A DNA stretch of 64,000 bases from Bacillota bacterium (GTDB lineage: Bacteria; Bacillota; Clostridia; Peptostreptococcales; Anaerovoracaceae): positions 50,092-114,091 of the forward strand of contig JAFRJI010000024.1 of the NCBI GenBank assembly GCA_017432345.1, read 5' to 3'. The notes beneath the pieces were generated by a model that saw only the letters and a program-made list of their open reading frames with translations, was not told where the DNA came from and made no database searches. Numbering within the stretch: position 1 is the first letter of the stretch; each line of letters starts with the position of its first letter. Positions 52,268-61,075 of this stretch are shown here, in pieces. A program made the position numbers and the translations under genes.

Positions 52268-52786
52268 TTAAGCGCGAACAATGCGGCCGGGTTTTCTCTC
52301 CGCGGCTTCCGGCAGATCCCCCTCACGATAACCAAGGATGCAGTTTCCGATGCCGACATAACCCTCCGGCACGCCCCACTTCCGCATGAGCGCTTTGCCT
52401 TCTTCCGTCTCGAAGGTTTCCTTTGCGCGGTGGATCCAGCATGAATCCACGCCGATGGAAGCCGCCGCCAACATCATGGTTCCGATGACCAGGCTCCCGT
52501 CTTCCACAAATGTCAGACGGTTGTTATCTGCAAAAACGACCACGACAGTCGGTGCGCCATAGAACGGATCGATATCCATTCCCATAACCTGGGCATTCAA
52601 CCCGCTCATCTGGGCGATGATTTCCGGATCCTGAACGGCAACCATCATACTCGCCTGTTGTCCCATACCACTTGGAGCGTAGGATCCGGCATCTAGAATA
52701 GTTTTCAGCTGTTCATCTGTAATCTGCTCGTTGCGGTAGCTTCGTATGCTTCTGCGCGTATTGATCGTTCTTATTGTTTCATTCAT
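52268..52786 (-). CDS. Nitroreductase-family flavoprotein
   Basis: The 172-residue protein has the FMN-binding RRSIRSYRNEQI start, the GSYAPSGMGQQ block and the C-terminal IGNCILGYREG motif of the small NfsB/YdjA-like group. These enzymes use FMN and NAD(P)H to reduce nitro, quinone or enone compounds. The gene overlaps the preceding 81-residue gene (ATGA). Operator 4 upstream predicts co-regulation with the diketone cluster, where it may carry out a reduction step. Confidence 0.88.
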   Translation of the reverse strand: MNETIRTINTRRSIRSYRNEQITDEQLKTILDAGSYAPSGMGQQASMMVAVQDPEIIAQMSGLNAQVMGMDIDPFYGAPTVVVVFADNNRLTFVEDGSLVIGTMMLAAASIGVDSCWIHRAKETFETEEGKALMRKWGVPEGYVGIGNCILGYREGDLPEAAERKPGRIVRA

Positions 52787-53028
52787 TGGGCACCCGCCTC
52801 CTTTTCGCCAAACTTGTCAGCGATCAAATTGCAAAGCCCACCTAGCAGCTTCAAATTGCAATAATAATTGCCATCCTGCGCCGGATAAACAAGAACATCT
52901 TCCGGATCATGTTCCGTTTCCGCTTCATACTTCTTAATTACGGTGATCAGTTCATCACGAACCACAAGTAGTTCCTCATATGTTTTTCCCTTATTCTTCT
53001 CGACAAATGCTTCAGGGCTGATTCTCAT
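52783..53028 (-). CDS. 81-residue protein coupled to the nitroreductase
   Basis: This small soluble protein has a helical N-terminus (TYEELLVVRDELITVIKKYE) and the segment EDVLVYPAQDGNYYCNLKLLGGLC with two cysteines. I recognise no family. Start at 53028 with AGGAGATATG. Overlap with the nitroreductase start implies stoichiometric production, perhaps as a partner. Predicted operator 4 and a TACCAT -10 lie upstream. Confidence 0.65.
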   Translation of the reverse strand: MRISPEAFVEKNKGKTYEELLVVRDELITVIKKYEAETEHDPEDVLVYPAQDGNYYCNLKLLGGLCNLIADKFGEKEAGAQ

Positions 53029-53075
53029 TTACGCATATCTCCTTTCCTATTATTTGGTTTCTCTTTGATATGCTA

Positions 53076-53081
53076 ATGGTA
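53076..53081 (-). promoter_or_regulatory. Predicted -10 of the nitroreductase operon
   Basis: TACCAT on the minus strand. It is weak on its own but lies at the same 42-nt distance from a dyad as in the other three operons. Confidence 0.45.
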
Positions 53082-53123
53082 ACACCCGGATTGCCATTTG
53101 TTTAATGCAAATACACGGTTGGC

Positions 53124-53142
53124 TAATGCATAACCAACATAA
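53124..53142 (-). promoter_or_regulatory. LysR-type operator 4, nitroreductase operon
   Basis: In gene orientation it reads TTATG-N9-CATTA, nine of ten half-site bases conserved. It is embedded in a near-palindrome GTTGG…CCAAC. Confidence 0.6.
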
Positions 53143-53175
53143 ACACAGCATCTTAGATAAACGGAGGACAAACCA

Positions 53176-53201
53176 AAAGAGACCAGCTGCCTGGTCTCTT
53201 T
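53176..53201 (-). terminator. Terminator of the cardiolipin synthase gene
   Basis: An AAAGAGACCAG/CTGGTCTCTTT stem with a U-run on the minus strand. Confidence 0.85.
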
Positions 53202-53209
53202 GTTGAACG

Positions 53210-54802
53210 CTATAGCAACGGGGCGATAAGCTTTGCAAGCGGTCCCACGATCTTATAAAAAGCCCCGAACTCTTTGATGCTTTCCCTCGTTACCTGCCGG
53301 CACTTGCTCAGGGTCTCCTGAAAATCCTTTTCCAGATCCGGAATGCACTCCGTCCGGTACATATATGTGGCGCACTCGAAGTGGTGATACAGGCTCCGGT
53401 AATCGAGATTGATCGTACCGACCACGCCCTTTTCGTCATCGCTGACGCAGACTTTGGCGTGAACAAAGCCCGGTGTGTATTCGTAGATCTTGACGCCTGC
53501 GTCAAGCAGAGATCCGTAGTGCCCTCTTGCCAGTGAGTACGCGAGTTTTTTGTCCGGTATGCCCGGCAGGATCAGTTTGACATCGATGCCCCGCTGACCG
53601 GCATACTTCAGCGCCGTTTCCAGTTCGCCGTCCAAAATCAGGTACGGCGTCATGATATGCACGTATCTCCCGGCCCGGTTCAGGATATCCATGTAGACCG
53701 CTTCACCGACTTTGTCGTCATCCAGCGGGCAGTCGCAATATGGAACAACGTAGCCAGATGGAGTTACGCCATCCTTCGCGGCCTGATTTCCCTCATCGGA
53801 TGTCAACGCTTCGATTTCCGAAAGATCCGGCTCCTTCTCATCAACCTTCCACATCTGCAAAAACATCAGCGTGAAACTGCTGACCGCGTCTCCCTTCAAC
53901 ATGACCGCCGTGTCTTTCCAGTGTCCGAACCGTTCGATTTCGTTGATGTACTCATCCGCCAGATTCACTCCGCCTGTGAACGCCGTCTTTCCGTCGATCA
54001 CGCAGATCTTACGGTGGTCTCTGTAATTGTAGTGCGACGAGAGCAACGGTTTGATCGGCGCAAAGGATTTTGCCTTGATCCCCTGTTCTCCCAGAAGCTT
54101 GCAGTAGTTCGACGGCAGCGTGGAGATCTCGCACATCCCGTCATACATGATACGCACATCCACGCCAGCCTCGGCCTTGGCGAGGAGAATGTCCAGGATC
54201 TTGCCCCACATGTAGCCTTCTTCGATGATGAAGTACTCCATAAAAATGTACTTCTCGGCTTTTGCCAGCTCCGTGAGGAGCGCTTCGAATTTTGCTTCTC
54301 CCGATGGGAAATACGTTGTTTCCGTCTGCACAAAGGCCGGGAAACAGCCGCTGCGGTTCAGGTACCGGACCAGATCGTCGGTGTAGCTGTCTTCCTCCCG
54401 CAGTTTCTTTATGGCCTCCGGGTCCTGTGGGATCATCGTCTTCGTGTCCGCGATGATCGTCTCGCTTCTCTCCTTGATCAGCCGGTGTCCGGCGTTGGTC
54501 TGGATGAACAAAAGCATCAGCGCTCCCGCGACCTGCAGGAAGGTTATAAGAAGCATCCACGTCAGTTTCGCGGTGGAATCCATGCTGCTATTGAACAAGT
54601 AGATCAGCATGATAATGGTAAAAATACCGAGTGCTGCGATGAAGTGCGGGAAGTGTTCGGTCAGAAAGATAAATGGAATAACAACAACCGCCAGTTCGAC
54701 AAGGATCAGCAGCACGATAATGAAAAATCTGCTGAAAATCAGTGAAAGGATTCCCTTTCTTTTTGGTTTTGCCAACCGAGTAACGGCATCCTGCTCATTC
54801 AT
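53210..54802 (-). CDS. cls: Cardiolipin synthase
   Basis: The 530-residue protein has two or three N-terminal membrane helices (about 15-110) and two phospholipase-D HKD motifs: HRKICVID in the segment ending TGGVNLADEY, and HAKVCVSD in the segment ending GTINLDYRS. It condenses two phosphatidylglycerols to cardiolipin at the membrane. It is 102 nt behind a membrane GDPD gene, linking it to phospholipid turnover. Confidence 0.94.
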   Translation of the reverse strand: MNEQDAVTRLAKPKRKGILSLIFSRFFIIVLLILVELAVVVIPFIFLTEHFPHFIAALGIFTIIMLIYLFNSSMDSTAKLTWMLLITFLQVAGALMLLFIQTNAGHRLIKERSETIIADTKTMIPQDPEAIKKLREEDSYTDDLVRYLNRSGCFPAFVQTETTYFPSGEAKFEALLTELAKAEKYIFMEYFIIEEGYMWGKILDILLAKAEAGVDVRIMYDGMCEISTLPSNYCKLLGEQGIKAKSFAPIKPLLSSHYNYRDHRKICVIDGKTAFTGGVNLADEYINEIERFGHWKDTAVMLKGDAVSSFTLMFLQMWKVDEKEPDLSEIEALTSDEGNQAAKDGVTPSGYVVPYCDCPLDDDKVGEAVYMDILNRAGRYVHIMTPYLILDGELETALKYAGQRGIDVKLILPGIPDKKLAYSLARGHYGSLLDAGVKIYEYTPGFVHAKVCVSDDEKGVVGTINLDYRSLYHHFECATYMYRTECIPDLEKDFQETLSKCRQVTRESIKEFGAFYKIVGPLAKLIAPLL

Positions 54803-54904
54803 AGGTAATTACTCCTGTTCTGATGTTTTTATGCAATGCACAGTTATATTATACACACAATACACACATCCATGGCCGCTTCAATTCTTTGTTCTTGATA
54901 GTGA

Positions 54905-56653
54905 TCAGCTCACGATCGTCATGATGCGGTCGACCATTCTCTGAAGATCCGTTCTGTTCCTAAGCTCCTGCTGTACCTCAACGGCCTGCTTCACGTTGTC
55001 CGTGATCAATCCGTCCGCATTCGAGCACAGGAAATGCTTTTGCTTTTCTCTTTCGTTCGCGGTCCAGACCAGCATCTTCTTGTGCTGATCGTGGGTCGCG
55101 GAGATCGCGTTTTCCGTGGCGGATTCCTCCTCCAGCCCCAGGTAATCGCAATTGAGCCGTTCGGTAGAACCGAAGGAAGCGAACAACAGGAATCCGGTCT
55201 GGATTTCCGGATAGTTTCCTTCGATGTAATCGATCAGATCATATTTCAGAGAAATCAGTACGCATTCCTCTTCCATGTTGTTTTCTTTTATGATTTTGAC
55301 AGCGTCATCGGCCATCTTCTTGTCCGCTGTCTTGCCCTTCAGCTCGGTGAACAGGACGATCTTGCCTTTGCTGGCAACGAGCGCTTCCTCGAAGGTCGGT
55401 ATAGGCTGTCCGTCAACGGACAGTTTACGGATCTGCTTCAGCGTCATATCTTCCGGCTTTCGCTCATCCCCTGCAACGCGCAGGAAATTCCCATCATGGA
55501 GGAGCACATATTCGCCGTCCTTCGTCCGCTGGATATCGATTTCGCTTCCATATGCGCCAAGGGCATAGGCTGCCTCGATTCCCTCAACTGTATTCTCCGA
55601 GCCTTCATATCCTCCGCCTCGATGGGCGATGATCTTGGTGTCTTTATCCGCCGGGAAGAGCGTGTCGAAATTGGCGTCCATCCAGATGGAACACACAATC
55701 AGGAGCACAAAGGCGGCCGCGGCTGCCGTGATCACGACCGGATGCTTCTTTTTCTCCTGCTTCGCGTACTCCACCGGCTCCCCTTTCTTGTAGGAATAGA
55801 ACAGCTGCGTCATCTTCATGATGTAGACCGGCGTCGTACACAAACTCGCCAACAACGAAATGGCGCATCCGATCAGAATTAGCAGTATCGTAAGAATACG
55901 CCGCACTCCGTCTGAAAGCGGCAATATGTGCAGGATGAGCTGCGGAATGATCAGTGATATCAAGACCACGACACCAAGAGCCGCGACGATCACGACAAGG
56001 AAAAACATCGTCTGCTTCAGATAATCCTGCCAGTTCGCCCGAACCAGCTTACCTGACTGCTCGCTGGCCTCCTTTACGGACAGTTTGTCGATCACGATTC
56101 CATGGAGAATGAACAGATTCGCCACGCCAATGGACAGGAACACCAGCACCGCGAAGGATGCCAGGATCAAATATAGCGGGGTGTCCGCGATCACCGATGC
56201 GATAAAAGTAGGGATGTACAGCCCTTCCGTCAGGGAAACGGAGACCCCGAATCCCAGAAGCGGCGCGATCAAAGCAATATACAGCGCGACAATGATCCCC
56301 CGCGGACAGAGCAACGCCTTGATGGACCGGAATCCTTCATCCATGCTCTTCCATACGGAAATCGTCTCCCCCGTGACCATCTTCCTGCTGAGCACGATTT
56401 TCGTGTTCAAGTCAAAGGCAATATAGATAAACAAAGAAACGAGCCCGAGCAGCAGGATCAGATACCCTTGCCAGGTCTGGAAGAGAAATGAAAAATCCCC
56501 GGATGTCACCGCGACCCTGCCCGTGCTTTTGAGCAATGTCTGCGTGATCCAGCCCAGCAAGTAGATCCATATTCCAATCAGCACCTTCGTCAGAATCTGA
56601 TAGTTAAAAATCGTTGGCAGTGCCTGCCAATAAGGCTTCAGTTTCTCCGGCAT
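54905..56653 (-). CDS. Membrane glycerophosphodiester phosphodiesterase
   Basis: The protein has 582 residues. A ~300-residue N-terminal membrane domain of six to eight helices (GlpQ-associated membrane domain) is followed by a GDPD domain (about 335-580). The latter has AHRGGGYEGSENT, YGSEIDIQRTKDG and VLLHDGNFLRVAG, the metal and catalytic residues of the family. It hydrolyses deacylated phospholipid headgroups or teichoic/lipoteichoic-acid glycerophosphates at the membrane. The -10 (TAAAAT, 56688-56693, minus) has TTTGTGA in front. Confidence 0.9.
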   Translation of the reverse strand: MPEKLKPYWQALPTIFNYQILTKVLIGIWIYLLGWITQTLLKSTGRVAVTSGDFSFLFQTWQGYLILLLGLVSLFIYIAFDLNTKIVLSRKMVTGETISVWKSMDEGFRSIKALLCPRGIIVALYIALIAPLLGFGVSVSLTEGLYIPTFIASVIADTPLYLILASFAVLVFLSIGVANLFILHGIVIDKLSVKEASEQSGKLVRANWQDYLKQTMFFLVVIVAALGVVVLISLIIPQLILHILPLSDGVRRILTILLILIGCAISLLASLCTTPVYIMKMTQLFYSYKKGEPVEYAKQEKKKHPVVITAAAAAFVLLIVCSIWMDANFDTLFPADKDTKIIAHRGGGYEGSENTVEGIEAAYALGAYGSEIDIQRTKDGEYVLLHDGNFLRVAGDERKPEDMTLKQIRKLSVDGQPIPTFEEALVASKGKIVLFTELKGKTADKKMADDAVKIIKENNMEEECVLISLKYDLIDYIEGNYPEIQTGFLLFASFGSTERLNCDYLGLEEESATENAISATHDQHKKMLVWTANEREKQKHFLCSNADGLITDNVKQAVEVQQELRNRTDLQRMVDRIMTIVS

Positions 56654-56728
56654 TTTCTAAATCGTCACCTCTGAATATCGATACATTATTTTATCACAAA
56701 CCGAATGACCGTAATAGGTGTTTCCCAC

Positions 56729-56760
56729 AAAAAAAGATGCGCGGGCCGAAACCCGCGCAC
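56729..56760 (-). terminator. Terminator of the PTS operon
   Basis: TGCGCGGG pairs with CCCGCGCA. It is followed on the minus strand by U7. Confidence 0.92.
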
Positions 56761-56801
56761 CATGATTTCATCCAGGCTTAGTCGCTCATTCCTCCGCAAT
56801 G

Positions 56802-58874
56802 CTATTCGCTTTGTGCGATGATGATCATTGGGGAAAGGCCCGCGTCTTGAATGATGTCAAGATCCATCTGCAAGACCAGATCACCCTGTTTTACCGCATC
56901 TCCGGCCTTTGCGATAATGGTAAATCCCCGACCGCCCAGCGTGACCGTGTCAAGACCCGCATGCACGAGGATGTTCCGGCCGTCCGCGGTCTCGAATGTG
57001 ATGGCGTGACCTGTCTCCGCAACGCCTGTAACAATGCCGTCGCAAGGTGCGTAGATGTTGCCGTTTTCCGGTATGATGCCAACGCACTCACCTAGTGTTC
57101 CTGATGCAAAAGCTTCGTCCGGGATTTTATCCATCGGGATCAACGTTCCGTCTGCCGGCGCGGCAAGCGCCTTTGGCGAGCTCGCTGCGAGGGCCTCTTC
57201 CGCTTCCGCAGCCTTTGCTTTTGTTGCCTCGACTTTCCCAATGGACACGGACAGTTCATCCACCCCGCGTTCGATGAGCAGTTTGATGGCCTTCGGATTA
57301 GAACCCAATTCACCGCAGATCGCAGTCGGGATGTGATGTTCATGGCCCGCTTCGACCGTTCGCTCAATCATGCGAAGCACTGCTTCATGACAAGGGTCAT
57401 AGAAGTCATCCAGACCCTCCGCCTCGCGGTCCAGCGCCAACGTATACTGCGTCAGATCGTTGGTTCCGATGCTGAAGAAATCGACAACTTCCGCCAACTT
57501 ATCTGCAATCATCGCCGCAGCCGGCGTTTCGACCATGATCCCCAAAGGCGGGATTTTGTATTCCACACCTTCCGCGTAGAGTTCCTCAGCACATGTATGC
57601 ATTTCGGCACGCACTGCGTCAACTTCCCAAACTGATGCAATCATCGGAATCATGACTTTCACATTACCGTAAGCAGACGCCCGAAGCAATGCGCGAAGCT
57701 GTGTGCGGAACAACGCTTCTTCCAGAAAAGCCAACCGGAGGCCTCTGCAGCCCAAAGCAGGGTTCTTTTCCTCCGGCATTTTGAGCCACCCTGCCTTCTT
57801 GTCCGATCCCAGATCCATGGTGCGGATGATCGTTTCCTTGCCGGTCATTGCCTCCGCGACACTTTTGTATTCTTGAAACTGCACCTCCTCTGTTGGCGCA
57901 CCCTCTTCTCCGAGGAACAAAAACTCTGTGCGGAACAGTCCGACTCCCTCGGCGCCGGATTCCAGCAAAGCGTCAATGTCTTTAGCACTCGTAATATTAG
58001 CGTAAATTCTGGTGCGTCTTTTGTTGCTGTTCGCCTCCTGTTCCAAGCGCTGCTCCGTTGCCTTGGCTTCTGCCATGGCCGTTTCTGCCATAACGTATGC
58101 TGCATCATCAGGATCAATCGTCAGTTTGCCATCGTTGAGGATCAGCCGCACGCCCGATTCAGGATCCGGGCTGCTTTGAGAAGCGCGCCTTACTCTTTCT
58201 TTGATCTCTGCAACGGCCTCATCGGAACCGTAATAATATGGGATGTCCATGTTTCCGGCAAGGATCGAAACGTGGGACGTCGGCGCGCCTTTTGCAGTGA
58301 TGATTCCCAAAAGCATCGCAGGGTCCACTGTGGAAAGCTGTACCGGACTGAGCTCATCCGCAACGAGAATGGATGCTTCGTTGATGGTGTCTGCCGCATC
58401 GCCTCTTAAGAGATGAAGGAATCTTTCCGTCATCCCACGCACATCATCGCTGCGCTGGCTGATGTATGCGTTGTCGCTTCTGCTCATCTCGTCCGCCAGC
58501 TGCGTGCCGATATTCTCGATGACAGTTGTTGCATCTATACCTTCGTTTACCACAATCGCCCGGGCCGCTCCAGCGAACTTTTCGTCATTGAGGATCATCC
58601 GCTCCGCTTCAAAAATTGCGGCATTATCTTCTCCTGCTTTTGCTGCAGCAGCGGCCAGCTCCTGATTGAGTTTCTCTAAAGCGGCGTCGAATCGGCTGAT
58701 TTCCGCATTCCGGTCGGCGGCAGTCAATATGCCCGGTTCGGACGTCGAACATGGCCAATCGGTGCCGTTCGGACCGACCGTGCGCTGCACCCGGTCCTCT
58801 AAGCAAAATGCTTTGCCGGCAGCGATGCCGTCCTGTGCTATTTTCAAACTATATTCTTTCATTGCCTTCCTCAT
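56802..58874 (-). CDS. PTS enzyme I fused to a glucose-type EIIA domain
   Basis: The protein has 690 residues. Enzyme I (about 5-555) has the phosphohistidine His201 in GAPTSHVSIL, the PEP-site RTEFLF and IRTMDLGSDKK blocks and the active-site Cys520 in TAICGELGSN. A ~20-residue Ala/Glu linker leads to an EIIA-Glc-type domain (about 570-690) with His623 (TGHAIT) and the phosphorylated His638 (NILVHAGLDTV). It takes phosphate from PEP and delivers it to EIIB; HPr is fused to the partner protein. The first ATG overlaps the upstream stop (TAATG). A second ATG four codons on, behind AGGAAGG, is possible. Confidence 0.93.
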   Translation of the reverse strand: MRKAMKEYSLKIAQDGIAAGKAFCLEDRVQRTVGPNGTDWPCSTSEPGILTAADRNAEISRFDAALEKLNQELAAAAAKAGEDNAAIFEAERMILNDEKFAGAARAIVVNEGIDATTVIENIGTQLADEMSRSDNAYISQRSDDVRGMTERFLHLLRGDAADTINEASILVADELSPVQLSTVDPAMLLGIITAKGAPTSHVSILAGNMDIPYYYGSDEAVAEIKERVRRASQSSPDPESGVRLILNDGKLTIDPDDAAYVMAETAMAEAKATEQRLEQEANSNKRRTRIYANITSAKDIDALLESGAEGVGLFRTEFLFLGEEGAPTEEVQFQEYKSVAEAMTGKETIIRTMDLGSDKKAGWLKMPEEKNPALGCRGLRLAFLEEALFRTQLRALLRASAYGNVKVMIPMIASVWEVDAVRAEMHTCAEELYAEGVEYKIPPLGIMVETPAAAMIADKLAEVVDFFSIGTNDLTQYTLALDREAEGLDDFYDPCHEAVLRMIERTVEAGHEHHIPTAICGELGSNPKAIKLLIERGVDELSVSIGKVEATKAKAAEAEEALAASSPKALAAPADGTLIPMDKIPDEAFASGTLGECVGIIPENGNIYAPCDGIVTGVAETGHAITFETADGRNILVHAGLDTVTLGGRGFTIIAKAGDAVKQGDLVLQMDLDIIQDAGLSPMIIIAQSE

Positions 58875-60736
58875 TACAGTGTTTCTTCCATGTATTTCTT
58901 TAAGTCCCGGATCGCTATCTGTGCACGTTGTCCTTCTGCGGAGACTATCACCTTTGTGCCTTTGGAAATGCCAAGATTCATCATCTCGATCGGGCTTGTG
59001 GCGGAAACGGTTTTGCCGTCCGCGGTCAGTGTGATCTTACAGTCATAGTTTTTGGCAATCTCTGCGAGTCTGCCTGCCGGCCGTGCGTGAAGGCCGATCG
59101 GATCGTTCACGACATACTCAAAGGACGCCGTTCCGGATGGTGCCGCGTTTTGCTGCGCCGCGTTTTGCTGCGCCACGCCGTCGGGACCAGTGCCGCCAAG
59201 GCAGATCGGGTCGCCATGCCGCACGGTTTGATACGCGCCTACCAGTTCTTCCGTACGAAGGGAAACCTGCGTTTCGTCCGCAGTTTCCGGCAGCAACTCC
59301 TTTTCACTATAAAATATGCTTGTGATGATAAACGCGCAGATATATGAAATTATAAGGCCCGCCAGATAAATCAGCGCGCTTTTGACTGCGCCGCATGGTC
59401 CATCGGTCATGACGAAAATGCCCAAAAGCCCGGATGGCCCCCATGTCGTCGAGGCGACCTCCGCCGCCATGACAAGCGCACCGCCAAATCCCGCACCGAG
59501 GCCTGCCGTAATAAACGGTTTACCCAACGGCAGCGTGACACCATAGATCAACGGTTCTCCGATCCCGAGAAATCCTGCCGGAAGTGCCCCTGCTATTACG
59601 GAACAGAGGCTTTTGTTTCCAACACGCTTTGCTTTGATCCAAAGCGCGATGCATGCGCCAACCTGACCCGCACCTGCCATAGCAAGCGCCGGATAAAGCG
59701 TAATATATCCGAGTTCCTGTAGCTGTACAGTATACAACGCAACCATGCCATGGTGCATGCCCGCCGCAACGAGCGGCAAAAACAGCGCCGCCGATGTGTA
59801 GCCGGCGATGATCCGCACCACAATGCTGCTGGATAGACAAAGTTGGCTGAACACCCAAACGATACCGCTGGATACATATCCGAGCAGCGGCATGATCACG
59901 AGAATATACGGAACGGTACAAATCAGAAGCGACAACAGCGGCGTAAAAATCACGTCGATGCTCTCCGGCATTTTGGACCGGATTTTTTTCTCGACGATGG
60001 ACAGCAAAAAGACCCCAACGATCACTGCCAGAACGCCGCCTTTGCCGGAACGCAGAATCGAGCTCAAAGGGTTTTGCTCGTCATACAGCCCCAACAGCTG
60101 AGCGATTGTGTTGATTCCATCCAGTGACGTGATCATCCCCAGCATGCCGCCGAGAATCGGGGTCACGCCAAACCGCTCCGCCGCCCGATATCCCGCCCAC
60201 GCGGTCAAATATGTCATGAACGAAACGCTGACGAGCGTGAGGAGATTGTAGATGATGTTCCAGACTTTGATGCTGTCATAACCGGGAACGGCTTGCGCAA
60301 TGAGTCCTGCGAAACCCGCGCAAAGGCCTGCCGTGATGATTCCAGGGATCAACGGAACGAAAATGTCGCCGAGGAGTTTCAGTCCGGATTTGAGTCTGCT
60401 GCCTTTTTGCTTGCTGCGCAGATCTGCTTTGTTCTTCTGCCAGTCTGCCGTTGCCTTACCGGCCTCGTCGGCGCTTGCCTTGAGGCCCATCTCGTGGAAC
60501 TGATCGGCGTACTTTCTGCTTTTACCCGGCCCGACAACGATTTCATATGAACAATCACGGTCATGAACGAGTCCGAGCACATCCCCCATGTTCTGGATGT
60601 TCTTCTCGTCCACGAGGTGTTCATCCTTTACGACCGTGCGTACGCGCGTCATGCAGTTCGTGACGGATACGATGTTACCGGCGCCGCCAAGATACTCGAT
60701 CATAAGCGCCGTGTTTTTCTTATAATCACTACCCAT
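58874..60736 (-). CDS. PTS EIIB-EIIC permease fused to HPr
   Basis: The protein has 620 residues from the ATG at 60736 with AAAGGA upstream; longer in-frame readings cross the upstream repeat element and are rejected. The EIIB domain (about 5-85) has the phosphocysteine Cys28 in TNCMTRVR. An EIIC of the glucose/sucrose superfamily (about 105-480, ten helices, with AAGMHHGMVALYTVQ and GIGEPLIYGVTLPL) follows, then an Ala/Gln linker. The complete HPr (about 538-620) has His550 (GLHARPAG) and regulatory Ser581. Domain order B-C matches sucrose/trehalose/MurP permeases. The sugar is unknown and no glycosidase is adjacent. Confidence 0.93.
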   Translation of the reverse strand: MGSDYKKNTALMIEYLGGAGNIVSVTNCMTRVRTVVKDEHLVDEKNIQNMGDVLGLVHDRDCSYEIVVGPGKSRKYADQFHEMGLKASADEAGKATADWQKNKADLRSKQKGSRLKSGLKLLGDIFVPLIPGIITAGLCAGFAGLIAQAVPGYDSIKVWNIIYNLLTLVSVSFMTYLTAWAGYRAAERFGVTPILGGMLGMITSLDGINTIAQLLGLYDEQNPLSSILRSGKGGVLAVIVGVFLLSIVEKKIRSKMPESIDVIFTPLLSLLICTVPYILVIMPLLGYVSSGIVWVFSQLCLSSSIVVRIIAGYTSAALFLPLVAAGMHHGMVALYTVQLQELGYITLYPALAMAGAGQVGACIALWIKAKRVGNKSLCSVIAGALPAGFLGIGEPLIYGVTLPLGKPFITAGLGAGFGGALVMAAEVASTTWGPSGLLGIFVMTDGPCGAVKSALIYLAGLIISYICAFIITSIFYSEKELLPETADETQVSLRTEELVGAYQTVRHGDPICLGGTGPDGVAQQNAAQQNAAPSGTASFEYVVNDPIGLHARPAGRLAEIAKNYDCKITLTADGKTVSATSPIEMMNLGISKGTKVIVSAEGQRAQIAIRDLKKYMEETL

Positions 60737-60770
60737 GCAGTTGTCCTTTCTGGCATTTTTTATTGCTATC

Positions 60771-60776
60771 ATTATA
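60771..60776 (-). promoter_or_regulatory. Extended -10 promoter of the PTS operon
   Basis: TGC-TATAAT on the minus strand 34 nt before the ATG, with no good -35. The repeat element starts about 25 bp upstream. Confidence 0.6.
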
Positions 60777-60801
60777 GCATAAACTTCCGTTGAAATAGTT
60801 G

Positions 60802-61018
60802 GAACCCAGACTTCTACACAAAACTGCCTTTGAAGCCTTTGTTTGTGTAGATTTTTCAAGGAATCATCATTTTTTCTCGCCTCTCCATGGACGCATCTAC
60901 ACAAAACATCTGTTATTCCCATGATTTGTGTAGATGAGCTTTCTCCAAGTCGCGATTCTTCCTGAATATCTACACAAACAAGGTGGTTTGACCGTGTTTT
61001 GTGTAGAAGTCTGGGTTC
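60802..61018. repeat. 217-bp element with 23-bp perfect terminal inverted repeats and three 39-bp dyads
   Basis: Bases 60802-60824 and 60996-61018 are perfect inverted repeats. Inside are three units of the form TCTACACAAA-N19-TTTGTGTAGA at 60813-60851, 60896-60934 and 60969-61007. Each is exactly 39 bp with different 19-nt centres. Most of the gene-free stretch 60737-61318 is this element plus the tRNA remnant. There is no open reading frame in it and no evident target-site duplication. It may be an operator array for the PTS operon, a MITE-like element, or the source of a multi-hairpin RNA. Confidence 0.85.
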
Positions 61019-61040
61019 AGACATGTTGACCAACAAAAGA

Positions 61041-61069
61041 AAAAAGCCCTGAAACGCTTCTGTTTCAGG
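61041..61069 (-). terminator. Terminator behind the tRNA 3' fragment
   Basis: A CCTGAAAC/GTTTCAGG stem plus U-run on the minus strand. It begins 7 nt after the CCA end, as expected for a tRNA transcription unit. Confidence 0.8.
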
Positions 61070-61075
61070 ACTTTC

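Noticed and set aside
60802-61018. Possible CRISPR array (repeated 10-mers with constant spacing)
   Set aside because: The repeats alternate in orientation and form three 39-bp dyads. There are no direct repeats of 24-40 bp with uniform spacers and no cas genes nearby.
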